Below are positions 46,125-56,008 of a stretch of 64,000 nt of DNA, in pieces (position 1 is the stretch's first letter; each line of letters opens with the position of its first letter). Under the pieces are notes generated by a model. That model was not told the DNA's origin and did not search any database. It saw nothing but the letters and a program-made list of their open reading frames with translations. This stretch comes from CAVSWT01 sp963731745 (lineage in GTDB: Bacteria; Bacteroidota; Ignavibacteria; Ignavibacteriales; Ignavibacteriaceae). Location of the stretch: the NCBI GenBank assembly GCA_963731745.1, contig CAVSWT010000025.1:62001-126000 (forward strand), read 5' to 3'. Made by a program: the position numbers and the translations under genes.

Positions 46125-48398
46125 ATGGCGATTAAAATTTTACAAACAGCATCTCTTATTTTTTTTAGTTTATTCATTACTGCTTTTAATTCTAACATCA
46201 TGCTAGTATCAAATAATACTTCAAAATATAATATTGTTATTTCATTAAAGCCGACTGAAATTGAAAAACATGCGGCTGAAGAACTTCAAAAATACTTACA
46301 GGAAATTTCCGGAGTTAGACTAAATATTGTAGATGATTCTGACACAGAAACTCGCTATGAAATTTTAATTGGAAGAAATAATAGATTAGAAAAATTAGGC
46401 TTGGATGTAAACTTTGATTCACTTGGGTTAGATGGCTACACAATCAAAACACTTGGGGAAAAATTAATTATTGCCGGGGGAATTAAAAAAGGAACTTTAT
46501 ATGGAGTTTATACCTTTTTAGATGAAATTCTTGGCTGCAAAATGTTTACTCCCGAAGATATCTATATCCCTAAAAATTCAAATATAATTATACCAGAAAT
46601 AAATTTAACCGAAGTTCCAAAAATTGTTTATCGTGAACTTCATATACCATCCGCCCGATCATCTCAGCTTTTCTGTGACTGGCATAAACTCAACCATGTT
46701 TCTGAAAGAAATAAATACTATGGTACATTTGTCCACACTATGCAGCATTGGGTGCCTTCCGAAGATTATTTCAAAGATCACCCGGAATATTTTTCTGAAA
46801 TAAATGGAATCCGGGTTTCAAATCAGCAGCTATGTTTATCAAATCCTGATGTTTACAAAATTGTTGTTGATAGAATGAAAAAGGAAATAAAAGAAAAACC
46901 TGAGGCAATAGTTTGGGATGTTTCGCAGAATGATAATTTTGGTTATTGCACTTGCCAGCAATGCCGTCAAACGGATTCAATTTATGGCGGGCCCTCGGGA
47001 ACGTTGATAAAATTTGTAAATAAAATTGCTAAAGAATTTCCGGAAAAGACTATTTCAACATTAGCATATCAATATACAAGAGAAGCACCCATTGGAATTA
47101 AACCCGAACCAAATGTAATGGTTGTGCTTTGTACAATTGAATGTGATAGAAGTAAGCCAATTGCAGAAAATAAAGATGATTTATTTAATAGAGATATAAG
47201 TGAGTGGAGCGCGTTAACGAATAATATTAAAATTTGGGATTACGTTGTACAATTTTCAAGTTACATGGATCCCTTTCCGAATTTTGATGTGCTTCAGCCA
47301 AACATAAAAATGTTTGTTAAGCATGGTGTTAAATATTTATTTGAGCAGGGAAGTGGTGATTCCAAAAGTGATTTACATGAATTAAAAGCATATGTACTTG
47401 CCAAACTTATGTGGAACCCGGATGCAAATGTTCCAGATATTATTAATGAATTTATGAACGGATATTATGGAGACGCTGGAAAATATATTAAGGAATATTT
47501 TCAAACTATGCATAGTGCTCTTGAGAAATCCGGACAAGGATTAATTATTTATGGCTATCCGTCAAATGGGAAAGACAGCTATTTAACTCCTGAACTTCTC
47601 GATAATTACTCAAAACTTTTTAATGATGCTGAACAGTCAGTTTCAAATAATTCTTTATTATTGAGTCGTGTAAAAACTGCAAGACTGCCTTTAGAATATG
47701 CAAAATTAGAACTCTCAAAACTTAATGTTTCTAATGAATATAGAATCTTTAATATCGTTAATAATAAAGTTGTTGTTAATCAAAAAATGAAAGATCTTCT
47801 TGTAGATTTTGTTGAAGGAGCGAATAAATCAGGAATTAAAAGTCTGCATGAAAGAGGTTATTCTCCCGATGAATATTATGCTGACATGCAAAAGTATTTC
47901 AAAGATGGAATGATAATTCATAAAGCATATCATAAGGAAGCAAAGATATTAAGTGATTTGAGCCCTAAATATTCTGTTAACGGCAGCAGTACTTTAACAG
48001 ATGGAGTAACCGGCGAAGCGAATTATTTCTTTAATTGGCTTGGCTTTGAAGGCAATGAGTTTGAAGCAGTTGTCGATTTAAAAGCGAATACAAAAATAAA
48101 TCAAATCAGGACTGATTTTTTGCAGGAAGTAAAATCATGGATTTGGCTGCCGAAATTTGTTGAGTATTATATTTCTGACGATGGAATAAATTTCCAAAAA
48201 ATTGGTGAAGTGAAAGATAGTATTGATGAGAAAAAAGAAGGGATTTTCACTGAACCTTTTGTTTTAAACACAACTGCAAATGCAAGATTTGTAAAAGTTA
48301 AAACTAAAAGTTTAATTCATTGCCCGCGGTGGCATTTAGGTTACAATAATGGTACAGGCAAAGCCTGGTTATTTGTAGATGAAATTATCGTTGAATAG
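46125..48398 (+). CDS. DUF4838 (GH163-like) glycoside hydrolase with F5/8-type module
   Basis: 757 residues with a signal peptide (about 1-22). The N-terminal domain resembles the GH67/GH20 N-terminal fold (ISLKPTEIEKHAAEELQKYL, EILIGRNNRLEKLG, KKGTLYGVYTFLDEILGCKMFTPE). The central barrel is the DUF4838 family: FVHTMQHWVPSEDYFKDHPEYFSE, IVWDVSQNDNFGYCTCQQC and IKIWDYVVQFSSYMDPFPN. The C-terminal ~145 residues are the F5/8-type module shared in this cluster (CPRWH, KAWLFVDEIIVE). From memory, DUF4838 proteins founded CAZy GH163, endo-beta-N-acetylglucosaminidases that release complex N-glycans, which would suit the context exactly. This assignment needs a family search. It lies 31 bp after GH29 and 11 bp before the MFS gene. 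Confidence 0.85.
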   Translation: MAIKILQTASLIFFSLFITAFNSNIMLVSNNTSKYNIVISLKPTEIEKHAAEELQKYLQEISGVRLNIVDDSDTETRYEILIGRNNRLEKLGLDVNFDSLGLDGYTIKTLGEKLIIAGGIKKGTLYGVYTFLDEILGCKMFTPEDIYIPKNSNIIIPEINLTEVPKIVYRELHIPSARSSQLFCDWHKLNHVSERNKYYGTFVHTMQHWVPSEDYFKDHPEYFSEINGIRVSNQQLCLSNPDVYKIVVDRMKKEIKEKPEAIVWDVSQNDNFGYCTCQQCRQTDSIYGGPSGTLIKFVNKIAKEFPEKTISTLAYQYTREAPIGIKPEPNVMVVLCTIECDRSKPIAENKDDLFNRDISEWSALTNNIKIWDYVVQFSSYMDPFPNFDVLQPNIKMFVKHGVKYLFEQGSGDSKSDLHELKAYVLAKLMWNPDANVPDIINEFMNGYYGDAGKYIKEYFQTMHSALEKSGQGLIIYGYPSNGKDSYLTPELLDNYSKLFNDAEQSVSNNSLLLSRVKTARLPLEYAKLELSKLNVSNEYRIFNIVNNKVVVNQKMKDLLVDFVEGANKSGIKSLHERGYSPDEYYADMQKYFKDGMIIHKAYHKEAKILSDLSPKYSVNGSSTLTDGVTGEANYFFNWLGFEGNEFEAVVDLKANTKINQIRTDFLQEVKSWIWLPKFVEYYISDDGINFQKIGEVKDSIDEKKEGIFTEPFVLNTTANARFVKVKTKSLIHCPRWHLGYNNGTGKAWLFVDEIIVE

Positions 48399-48409
48399 CA
48401 GCAAATATT

Positions 48410-49747
48410 ATGAGAAATAAATTATTTCTATACTCCTTTGTAACCGCACTCGGCGGACTGCTTTTCGGTTTCGATACAGCTGTAATAAACGGCGCGCTTC
48501 CTTTTTTTAGTGCATTCTTTGCTCTTGATAAAGGAATGCAAGGCTTTGCCGTCGGTTCCGCATTATTTGGTTGTGTTATTGGAGCTATCACCATTGGAAG
48601 GCCCGGTGATAAATACGGAAGAAAAACGATGCTCATCTGGATGGCTGCTTTAATGCTGATTTCTGCAATAGGATCGGGAGCCGCCAATGATATAACAACA
48701 TTTATAATATTTAGAATTATAGGAGGATTAGGAGTTGGCGGAGCTTCTGTTCTATCCCCAATGTATATTTCCGAAATTGCTCCGGCAGAATTTAGAGGCA
48801 GGTTTACCATTACATTTCAATTGGCAATAGTACTGGGAATATTATTGGCTTTCCTAAGCGATTATCTGCTTTTAGATACCGGCGGAAATAACTGGCGTTG
48901 GATGTTTATTGCAGAAGGAATACCGGCTGTTTTATTTTTTGTTCTATTGTTTTTTGTAATTCGAAGTCCTAGGTGGCTGGTTAAAAATAATAATATTGAA
49001 GAAGCACTTTCTGTTATTAAAGAAGTGAATCCGAAAGTTGATGCGGAAAAATTATTACAGGAAATTAAAGATTCTATAAATGCTGAAGTTGTTGAGCATT
49101 TTAAATATCTTTTTAGAAAACCATATTTAAAATTAATTGTAATTGGAATTATTGTCAGCATGTTCAATCAGTTTACGGGCATAAATGTAGTAATGTATTA
49201 TTCGAGTAATATTTTTATCTCTGCAGGCTTCTCAACTGGTTCGGCGCTCGGGCAGTCAGTTATGGTCGGTTTAACAAATTTAATTTTTACAATAGTGGCA
49301 ATGTTTTTTATTGATAAGATTGGCCGCAAAATAATGCTTTTAGTCGGTGCAATCGGCATGAGCGTATTCTTATCTTTTTTTGCTTACTTCTATTTATATC
49401 AAATTCAAGGATATGCATTAGTAATTACATTATTAGGGTTTGTAGCTTTTTTCGCCTTCTCTCAAGGAGCGGTTATTTGGGTTTTGCTTGCGGAAATGTA
49501 TCCAAACAACATACGTGCAAGAGGCTCATCTATTGCTTCATTTTCGCTTTGGACATTTAATACTTTAACAGCGTTTCTTTTTCCAATTATTGCCTCAACT
49601 TTTCAAGGCAGTAACGGTATAGCATATGCGTTTATGTTTTGTGCGGCTATGACACTGGTAAGTTTCTTATTCTTTAAAAAATATTTAATAGAAACTAAGG
49701 GCAAGTCATTGGAAGAAATTGAAAAACATTGGAATAGATCAAACTGA
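48410..49747 (+). CDS. MFS sugar porter
   Basis: 445 residues, 12 predicted membrane helices. Sugar-porter signatures are all present: GGLLFGFDTAVINGALPF in helix 1, RPGDKYGRKTM in the loop after helix 2, ISEIAPAEFRGRF, IRSPRWLVKNN at the end of helix 6, TGINVVMYYSSNIF in helix 7, IDKIGRKIMLL and the C-terminal ETKGKSLEEIEKHW. It is a proton-linked monosaccharide transporter of the XylE/GalP type. In this locus likely cargoes are fucose, galactose, xylose, mannose or GlcNAc; which one cannot be decided from sequence. It starts 11 bp after the DUF4838 gene and is therefore almost certainly co-transcribed. Confidence 0.93.
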   Translation: MRNKLFLYSFVTALGGLLFGFDTAVINGALPFFSAFFALDKGMQGFAVGSALFGCVIGAITIGRPGDKYGRKTMLIWMAALMLISAIGSGAANDITTFIIFRIIGGLGVGGASVLSPMYISEIAPAEFRGRFTITFQLAIVLGILLAFLSDYLLLDTGGNNWRWMFIAEGIPAVLFFVLLFFVIRSPRWLVKNNNIEEALSVIKEVNPKVDAEKLLQEIKDSINAEVVEHFKYLFRKPYLKLIVIGIIVSMFNQFTGINVVMYYSSNIFISAGFSTGSALGQSVMVGLTNLIFTIVAMFFIDKIGRKIMLLVGAIGMSVFLSFFAYFYLYQIQGYALVITLLGFVAFFAFSQGAVIWVLLAEMYPNNIRARGSSIASFSLWTFNTLTAFLFPIIASTFQGSNGIAYAFMFCAAMTLVSFLFFKKYLIETKGKSLEEIEKHWNRSN

Positions 49748-49849
49748 TACTTTCAATTTTTATACTGATTTAGGATATTGTTATAAAATGAAATACCTCT
49801 TTTTGTAGAAAGTAGATTTACGAATAGTAAAAATTAATACTTCATAAAA

Positions 49850-52105
49850 ATGAACAAACCCATATTTAGTCTTGTCAATTTTTTAGTAATAGCTGCTGTT
49901 ATCTTTTTATTTGGTTTTAAAATTGATTGCAATGCACAAAAATTAAATCCACACAAAAACTTTGCTATCATTGATCCGGGCGATTCTCCTCGACAAATAA
50001 TAAAGAAAGCCGCGAACGTTACTCCTTCCATTCGCCAGTATGATTGGCAAAGATTAGAGTTGACTGGTTTTATCCATTTTGGAATAAACACTTTTGATAG
50101 AGTTGAATGGGGACAAAAAAATATTGACATTTCAAAATTTAATCCAAAGCAGATTGATGTTAAGCAATGGGTAAAGGTTTTTAAAGATGCTGGAATAAAG
50201 CTTATTATTCTTACCGCAAAACATCATGATGGATTTTGCCTTTGGCCGACTAAGTACACAAAATTGAATATCTCCAATACACCTTTTCAAAATGGTAAAG
50301 GAGATATTGTTAGAGATCTCTCAACCGCTTGCCATGAAGCCGGATTAAAATTTGGGGTTTATCTTTCTCCTTGGGATATGCACGAAAAAACCTATGGAAC
50401 AGATGATTACAACCAGCATTTTTTAAATCAGTTAACAGAATTGTTAACTAATTACGGAGAGATATCTGAAGTTTGGTTTGACGGTGCGAATGGAGAAGGA
50501 GCAAATGGTAAAAAACAAAATTACAGTTGGCAGGCTTATTATAAATTAATTCGCAAGCTCCAGCCAAGCGCTGTGATAGCTGTAATGGGGCCGGATGTCA
50601 GGTGGGTTGGAACAGAATCAGGTTATGGAAGACAAACCGAATGGAGCGTTTTACCAGGTGCAAATTTGAATACTGAAAATATTGCAGCAAATTCACAACA
50701 GCAATCATTGGATGTAGCATTTGTTCCGCATGATTTAATGGATGAAGATTTAGGAAGCAGAGAAAAAATTGAAAAAGCTTCATCTTTAATTTGGTATCCT
50801 GCAGAAGTTGATGTTTCAATTAGGCCTCGCTGGTTTTATAATTCTGATGATGATGAATTAGTTAAATCACCGCTTAAGCTGGTAGATATCTATTATAATT
50901 CGGTCGGCTTGAACGGAGTTTTATTGTTAAATGTTCCGCCCGATACTAATGGTTTGATAACTAAATATGATATAAAAGCCTTGAGAGGAATGCGTTATAT
51001 TCTTGATGAAACTTTTAAAAATAATTTAGCGAAAACTGCCAATGTTACTTCATCAAGTGAGAAGGAAGGAAATGAAGCGAACAATATTTTAGATGGTAAT
51101 CCAGATACATATTGGACAACTGCTGATACTGCAAGCGAAGCTTCAATAGAAATAAAATTCGATTCTGAGAAAACTTTTAACAGAGCGATGCTGCAAGAAA
51201 ATATTTTAGCCGGCCAGAGAGTTGAAAAATTTAATTTGGAATTTTGGGATGGATTAAAATGGGTTAATTTTATTAAGGGAACAACAGTCGGCTACAAAAG
51301 ACTATTCAGATTTGATCCGGTAACTACAAACAAAGTTAAAATTTCTATCGATCAATGCCGCACCAATCCAACATTGTCTTCATTCGGATTGTATATGGCT
51401 CCTCCGGAAATAAGATTTGAACCTAATGGCGGCCCTTTCGAGAATAGCACTTATTTTAAAATATCAAGCGATGATAAAAATGCTGCAATTTATTATACGC
51501 TTGATGGAAGCATTCCAAATGAAAATTCTAGAAGATTTTTTGATAGTATTTTTACTGATAAAAGTACGACTGTTACTGCGATTGCTATTTCAAAAGATGG
51601 TGTAAAAGGTTTACCGTCAACCACATCATTTAATAAAGCAAAATATAAAATCACATTAAATAATAATTATGATCAAAAATATTCCGGCGGCGGCAAATAT
51701 GCTTTGGTCGATGGAGTCCATGGCAGCACAAATTTCGCAGATGGGAAGTGGCAAGGATATAATGGATCTGATTTTGACGCAGTTATTGATTTGGGCGAAA
51801 TAAAAAACATAAATAAGATTTCATCTACTTTTTTAAGTGATGTAAATTCATTCATATTCTTACCGACTTCCGTTGAATATTTAGTTTCGGATGATGCGAA
51901 TGATTATAAGAAACTTTGTGATTTAAAAAATGTGATTTCCGAAAAGGATAAAAAAGCATTTATTCATTCATTTGATTTTAGCACCAAAAATATTTCAGCG
52001 AGATTTATTCAAATCAAAGCAAAAAATATTGGAGTTTGTCCAAAGTGGCATAAAGGCGCGGGCGAAAAAGCCTGGCTCTTTATAGATGAAATAACTGTAG
52101 AATGA
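49850..52105 (+). CDS. GH29 alpha-L-fucosidase (B-type) with discoidin-like modules
   Basis: 751 residues with a signal peptide (about 1-29). The catalytic barrel has LTGFIHFGINTFDRVEWG, LTAKHHDGFCLWPTKYT, VYLSPWDMHEKTYG and the nucleophile Asp211 in SEVWFDGANGEG, and lacks the second small domain of the A-type. This is the pattern of GH29-B enzymes, which favour alpha-1,3/1,4-fucose branches (Lewis structures). An F5/8-type domain follows the barrel (about 400-520, EANNILDGNPDTYWTT), then a chitobiase-C-like sandwich (IYYTLDGSIPNENSRR) and a terminal 153-residue F5/8-type module (599-751) with CPKWH and KAWLFIDEITVE. It would clear fucose before GH2 acts. Confidence 0.93.
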   Translation: MNKPIFSLVNFLVIAAVIFLFGFKIDCNAQKLNPHKNFAIIDPGDSPRQIIKKAANVTPSIRQYDWQRLELTGFIHFGINTFDRVEWGQKNIDISKFNPKQIDVKQWVKVFKDAGIKLIILTAKHHDGFCLWPTKYTKLNISNTPFQNGKGDIVRDLSTACHEAGLKFGVYLSPWDMHEKTYGTDDYNQHFLNQLTELLTNYGEISEVWFDGANGEGANGKKQNYSWQAYYKLIRKLQPSAVIAVMGPDVRWVGTESGYGRQTEWSVLPGANLNTENIAANSQQQSLDVAFVPHDLMDEDLGSREKIEKASSLIWYPAEVDVSIRPRWFYNSDDDELVKSPLKLVDIYYNSVGLNGVLLLNVPPDTNGLITKYDIKALRGMRYILDETFKNNLAKTANVTSSSEKEGNEANNILDGNPDTYWTTADTASEASIEIKFDSEKTFNRAMLQENILAGQRVEKFNLEFWDGLKWVNFIKGTTVGYKRLFRFDPVTTNKVKISIDQCRTNPTLSSFGLYMAPPEIRFEPNGGPFENSTYFKISSDDKNAAIYYTLDGSIPNENSRRFFDSIFTDKSTTVTAIAISKDGVKGLPSTTSFNKAKYKITLNNNYDQKYSGGGKYALVDGVHGSTNFADGKWQGYNGSDFDAVIDLGEIKNINKISSTFLSDVNSFIFLPTSVEYLVSDDANDYKKLCDLKNVISEKDKKAFIHSFDFSTKNISARFIQIKAKNIGVCPKWHKGAGEKAWLFIDEITVE

Positions 52106-52143
52106 ATTAAACTATTGCGTCAACAAAAATAGGTGGACCAAAA

Positions 52144-55100
52144 ATGATTTTAAAAAAAATAAAATTATTTGTTTTTTCATTAGTATGCTTTAACGTAATT
52201 ATCTATTCTCAATACAACGGAATTAATATTGATGATTATATTCAAGATCCCGAAGTTATTGAAGTAAATCAATTAGATAAGACAAATCTATTAATCCCCT
52301 TTAATAATTTTGATTCAGCAGTAAAAGAAAATCAGCAGGAATCATCATATTACAAATCATTAAACGGGAAATGGAAATTTCATTTTGAAGAGACACCTTA
52401 CTCTTTCCCAACTAATTTTTTTACAAAAGACTTTAAAGATGTCACTTGGAAAGAAATTAATGTCCCTGGTGATTGGCAGCTGCAAGGTTATGATCATTTG
52501 ATGTATAGAAATATCCCCATGGAATTTTATCCATATGATCCTCCTAATGTTCCGAAAGAAATAAATCCTACCGGATGTTATAGAAGATCTTTTAACATTC
52601 CTAAAGAATGGACAAATAGAAAAACAATTCTGCATTTTGACGGAGTAAAATCTTGTGCGTTTGTTTGGGTTAACGGAAACTTTGTGGGATATGATGAAGG
52701 TTCAATGACACCCGCCGAATATGATATTTCAAAATACTTAAATGAAAAAAATAATCAGATTACAGTTTTGGTTACAAGGTGGAGCAGCGGCTCTTACTTA
52801 GAAGATCAGGATATGTGGCGTTTCTCGGGAATATTTAGAGATGTTTATTTATACTCAAAGCCAATTATTTCGTTTAAAGATCTTTTTGTTCAAACCGATT
52901 TTGATGATGAATATAAAAATGCAACACTAACAATAAACTTAAAATTGAGCAATGCTGATGGTAAAAATTATAAAGTAAAATATTCATTACTTGATGAAGA
53001 AGAAAAGGAAATTGCAAGTGAATCATTTGAGACATTAAAAAAAGACTCATTATCAATTTCAAAGTTAATTAACAATCCTCATCAGTGGTCAGATGAGAGA
53101 CCATACCTTTATACTTTAGTGATTGAATTAATCAATAATCAAAATAATGTAGTTGAGGTTAACAAGAAAAAAATTGGATTCCGCGAACTAAAAATGATAA
53201 ACGGTTTAGCTTGCTTAAATGGAAAACCATTAGTCATTAGAGGAGTAAATCGTCATGAACATCATCCTGATTTTGGCCGCGCAATTACTAAAGATATGAT
53301 GGTTAAAGATATTTTGTTAATGAAACAAAATAATATTAATTCAGTTCGAACTTGTCATTATCCAAACTCACCTGTATGGTATGATTTGTGCGACGAATAC
53401 GGAATTCTACTTATGGATGAAGTAAATGCCGAATGCCATTATTCTGAAAGTAATTTTTCATCGAGAGAAAATTATTTTAAATCCTATATGGATAGATTCA
53501 TTGGAATGGTGCAAAGGGATAAAAATCATCCTTCAGTTATTATCTGGAGCACCGGAAATGAATGCGGTTTGGGCAAGCCTCATTATATGATGAACGATTA
53601 TGCCAGGGCAAATGACCCAACCAGATTTGTAATGCATCAATCAAATGTGCCTGATGGAGAAGCTCCGTATGTTGATATTATTGGGCCCCGCTATCCCACG
53701 CCTTCTACACTTCAGCATATTGGATTAACTTCAAACAAGCCTGTTGTTATGGGAGAATATGAACATGCAATGGGAAACAGTGTTGGTCATTTTGATGAAT
53801 TCTGGAATATGATTTATGCTTTACCGAAGCTTCAGGGCGGATATATTTGGGATTGGGTTGATCAAGGATTGAATGAAGAATTAACGTTAATAAAAGATAA
53901 ATCAAAATATAATATTCAAACCGCCATAATGGGCAGGCCTGAAATAATTAATGGAGTTTCAGGAAATGCAATCAAGTTAAGCGGTTTGGATGATTGGGTT
54001 GAAGTATATAATGATCCAATTTTTGATTCACTCTACAATTCACTTGAAATAGATTTTGCAATCAAAGCAGATAAATGGTATCCGCCAAATACAATTATTT
54101 CCAGAGCCAGTCAATTTGGAATTAGACAGCCCTCAGCAGATTCATTAAGTTTTTATATTAATAATTATAAGAATTGTGTTACGGTTGCTGTCCCGGATGA
54201 TTGGACAACTAAGTGGCATAAAGTAAAAGCTGTATTTAATGGAGAGGAAATAAAATTATTTATAGATGATAAATTAAAAGGAACAAAAAAATATCAATGG
54301 CATTTAATGTATTCGCACTATCCGATTAATATCGGACGGAATATGGAAACTGATGCCGAGCAGCATACTGGCTGGATTTCAAATTGTGCAATCGACGAAG
54401 TAAAAATTTATAAAGATCTAAATGAAAACGAATTAATTTTTAGTTTGGATTTTGAAGATTTAAGTAAAAAAGTAACCGCTGATTTTTACGGTTCAAGTTC
54501 TTTTGATTGCAATGGATTGATTTTCAGTAACAGGAGTTCCACAGCCTGAACTTTATCAAGTTAAAAAAAGCCAATCCCCAATCCGATTTGAACTAGCTGA
54601 TGAAAAAACTGCCAAAGTAAAAATTAAAAATTATTATAACTTTACTGATTTAAGTGAGTTTAATTTTAATTGGTTCCTTTATGAACATGGCAAGTTGATA
54701 ACTAATGGAAAAGTTGATGTGAATTGTAAACCGCTTACTGATGTGACTGTTAATTTACCTGTTGATTTAAATGTAAACGGAAATGAAAAAATTCTAGAAA
54801 TAGATGCTGTTTTAAAAGATTCACAATCCTGGGCTAAGGCCGGACATGAAGTTGCATTTGAACAATTTCAAATCCCTGGCAAAAATCAAGATTTTTCTTT
54901 TAAGGACGATAACTTAAAAACAAATTTGATTGAAAATGATGAAGAGCTTTTATTCAAATCCGGCGCCTTTACTTTTAGTGTAAATAAAAAGAGCTGTGAA
55001 ATCACGTTAACATCTGATAAATCTTCCGAAGTTAAATCAATCGGTCCAAACTTAAATGTGTGGAGAGCGCCTATTTCAAATGAAGTGGTTAACTGGGGAA

Positions 55101-55795
55101 AAGCTGAAGCTGAAGATTGGTATTCAATTGGTTTGAACAGATTGGAACTTGATTCATTAACACTTAAATATTCTAAAACTTCTAATCAACTGGAAGTTTA
55201 TGTAAAGCAATTTTATAGAGCACCGGGAAACAATGACCTGGTTATAAATAATTTTAACTACACTTTTTTAGAGAACGGGTTATTAAAAATTAATCAGCAG
55301 GTAGAGTTTTTAGGATCATTTCATGTCGATTGGCTGCCGCGTGTGGGAATGAAATTTAACCTGGCAAAAACTTTTAATAAAGTTAAGTGGCTTGGGCGGG
55401 GTCCTTTTGAAAATTATCCTGATAGAAAAACCGGCGCAAAAATAGGCTGGTATGATTTGCCTGTCGATTCATTTTTTGTTCCTTATGTAGTCCCTCAAGA
55501 TTACGGAAACAGAAGTGATGTTAAAGAATTGCAAATAATAAGTAATGATGGCAGCAGTATCAATATTTATTCCGAAGATAAAATTAATTTTTCAGTTACT
55601 CCTTTTTCAAATCTGGATAGAACGGTTTATCCGTTTCAGCTTAAAACCGGGAAATACTTAACTTTAAATATTGATAATAAAATTGCCGGACTGGGAGGTA
55701 CGCCAGTTCCATTGATGCCGGCTTATAGAGTCTATCCAGAAAAATATAATTATACGGTTTATTTATTGGTTAAGGAAAATTCTTCTGATAAATAA
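52144..55795 (+). pseudogene. GH2 beta-galactosidase with LamG-like insert, one frameshift
   Basis: Segment 52144-54549 encodes a signal peptide (1-22), the GH2 sugar-binding and immunoglobulin-like domains and the catalytic barrel, with acid/base Glu473 in IIWSTGNECGLG and nucleophile Glu538 in VVMGEYEHAMGN. A concanavalin/LamG-like domain follows (about 600-770, GNAIKLSGLDDWVEV, KLFIDDKLKGTKKY). The frame breaks at TT 54537-54538. With one T the sequence continues smoothly as FSNRSPQPELYQVKKS into the remaining linker and C-terminal beta-galactosidase small-chain domain, ending at 55795 (about 1217 residues in all). The family is LacZ-like; the substrate is probably terminal beta-galactose of glycan antennae. 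A one-base insertion may be real or an assembly error. Confidence 0.88.
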
Positions 55796-56008
55796 ATTTT
55801 TTGATGAGCTGCAATAATGCTTATAAACTATTGACAGCTTTATTAGCTCAATTTTCATAAATGCTTTAAGCTATTAATAATATTGATTGCTACTTTATAT
55901 TTATTGTAGTAAATTGATTACCACACATTCCTGAAATACATTTTTCCCCGCCTGACCATTTACTAGTATATAATTTTTTTCTATTTAAAAACTTCATGAA
56001 ATAAATTT

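Noticed and set aside
46125..48398. GH67 alpha-glucuronidase
   Set aside because: The N-terminal domain resembles GH67/GH20 N-terminal folds, but the barrel with VSQNDNFGYCTCQQC and the overall layout fit DUF4838 better.
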